From Moniliella sp. 'wahieum' (Eukaryota > Basidiomycota > Moniliellomycetes > Moniliellales > Moniliellaceae), in NCBI GenBank assembly GCA_003971905.1, contig RSEE01000007.1:806001-870000 (forward strand): a stretch of DNA of 64,000 bases. The letters are read 5' to 3'. Made by a program: the position numbers and the translations under genes. Of this stretch, positions 63,708-64,000 are shown one piece after another. Position 1 is the first letter of the stretch, and the number at the start of each line of letters is the position of its first letter. The notes under the pieces are model-generated. The model saw only the letters and a list, made by a program, of their open reading frames with translations, ran no database searches and had not been told where the DNA came from.

Positions 63708-64000
63708 ATGAGCGCCAGCTCGCTGGCCGAGCGCACCCGCCTGCTCACCACCGCCGACATCCTCCCCGCCCCCCTGGCGTGTCAGCGGCGACGATTGCGG
63801 CGCTTCGGATTGTGCTTTCCCTTGCCGGGCTTCCCTCCCACGACCGCCGCATCCTTGATCTTCGCCCCGTCGCCCTCTTTGCCCAAACCCACCTGTGCCA
63901 CAGCGTGAATGTACCGCAGGGGCCCGACGCGCTGGTCACCCGCTTCAGCTCTCTTCCGCCCCGCAACGTCCCGTTTGTCGTTCTGCCAGCGCCAGCACGA
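63708..64000 (+). CDS. rhodanese-like domain protein, 5' part only
   Basis: The gene is cut by the window edge. ATG 63708 gives MSASSLAERTRLLTTADILP. After a frame change near 63775 comes SAATIAALRIVLSLAGLPSH, DRRILDLRPVALFAQTHLCH and SVNVPQGPDALVTRFSSLPP. The pattern DxR(P/S)...F...H...SVNVP is that of a rhodanese domain's first half. The catalytic loop is beyond the edge, so activity and fusion partners are unknown. Confidence 0.5.

Noticed and set aside
1-64000. CRISPR arrays, transposons, viral remnants, rRNA
   Set aside because: No spaced palindromic repeats, no transposase or reverse transcriptase motifs, no terminal repeats of element size and no rRNA-like sequence were seen. All repeats present are short tandem or simple repeats.

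Overview
The window is 64 kb of GC-rich nuclear DNA from a fungus. Genes lie on both strands, are closely spaced and mostly carry zero to two short introns. Those I could place run from 53 to 89 nt, start GTATGT, GTACGT or GTAAGT and end in YAG. Gene content (Leu2, His5, Spo7, Rsc1-like, Pet127, Erd2, Yop1, a Sid1/Kic1-type kinase, a fungal six-hairpin glycosidase) is fungal. A basidiomycete, perhaps Ustilaginomycotina, seems likely from protein resemblance, but that placement is inference. There are no bacterial, viral, CRISPR or clear transposon features.

Layout: 0.4-4.3 kb holds a small membrane protein and an SNM1/Artemis-type nuclease. 4.5-7.1 kb holds V-ATPase subunit d (VMA6) tail-to-tail with a PET127 homologue. 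6.9-10.3 kb holds two unrecognised disordered proteins. 10.7-16 kb holds a secreted six-hairpin glycosidase, a G-alpha subunit and an intron-containing initiator tRNA-Met. 16.2-25 kb is a dense run: prohibitin-2, Sec14-like, Spo7-like, L-2-hydroxyglutarate dehydrogenase, Ind1-like and a pathogen-related protein. 27.5-36 kb holds a J-protein, an MFS transporter, V-ATPase subunit c and a GCK kinase. 43-52.6 kb holds a 2-oxoglutarate dehydrogenase E2 with two lipoyl domains, LEU2, a calcium-binding mitochondrial carrier, YOP1 and ERD2. 53.3-58.9 kb holds an RSC1-like chromatin protein and HIS5. 59.2-63.4 kb holds second copies of VMA6 and PET127 in the same order. A rhodanese-like gene runs off the right edge. 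Three gene-poor stretches (25.1-27.5, 36.2-38.8, 40.1-43.0 kb) carry short repeats.

Mitochondrial functions are prominent (prohibitin, L2HGDH, Ind1, E2o, carrier, Pet127), as is the V-ATPase (subunit c and two subunit d genes). Most conserved genes contain one or more single-base frame breaks, usually a lost base in a doubled letter. This looks like an uncorrected long-read assembly, so coordinates span the whole gene across breaks and I do not call pseudogenes from frame breaks alone.

The most notable observations are the duplicated VMA6-PET127 block 55 kb apart, the two-lipoyl E2o, an Ind1-like ATPase without its CPxC cluster motif, and the split initiator tRNA.
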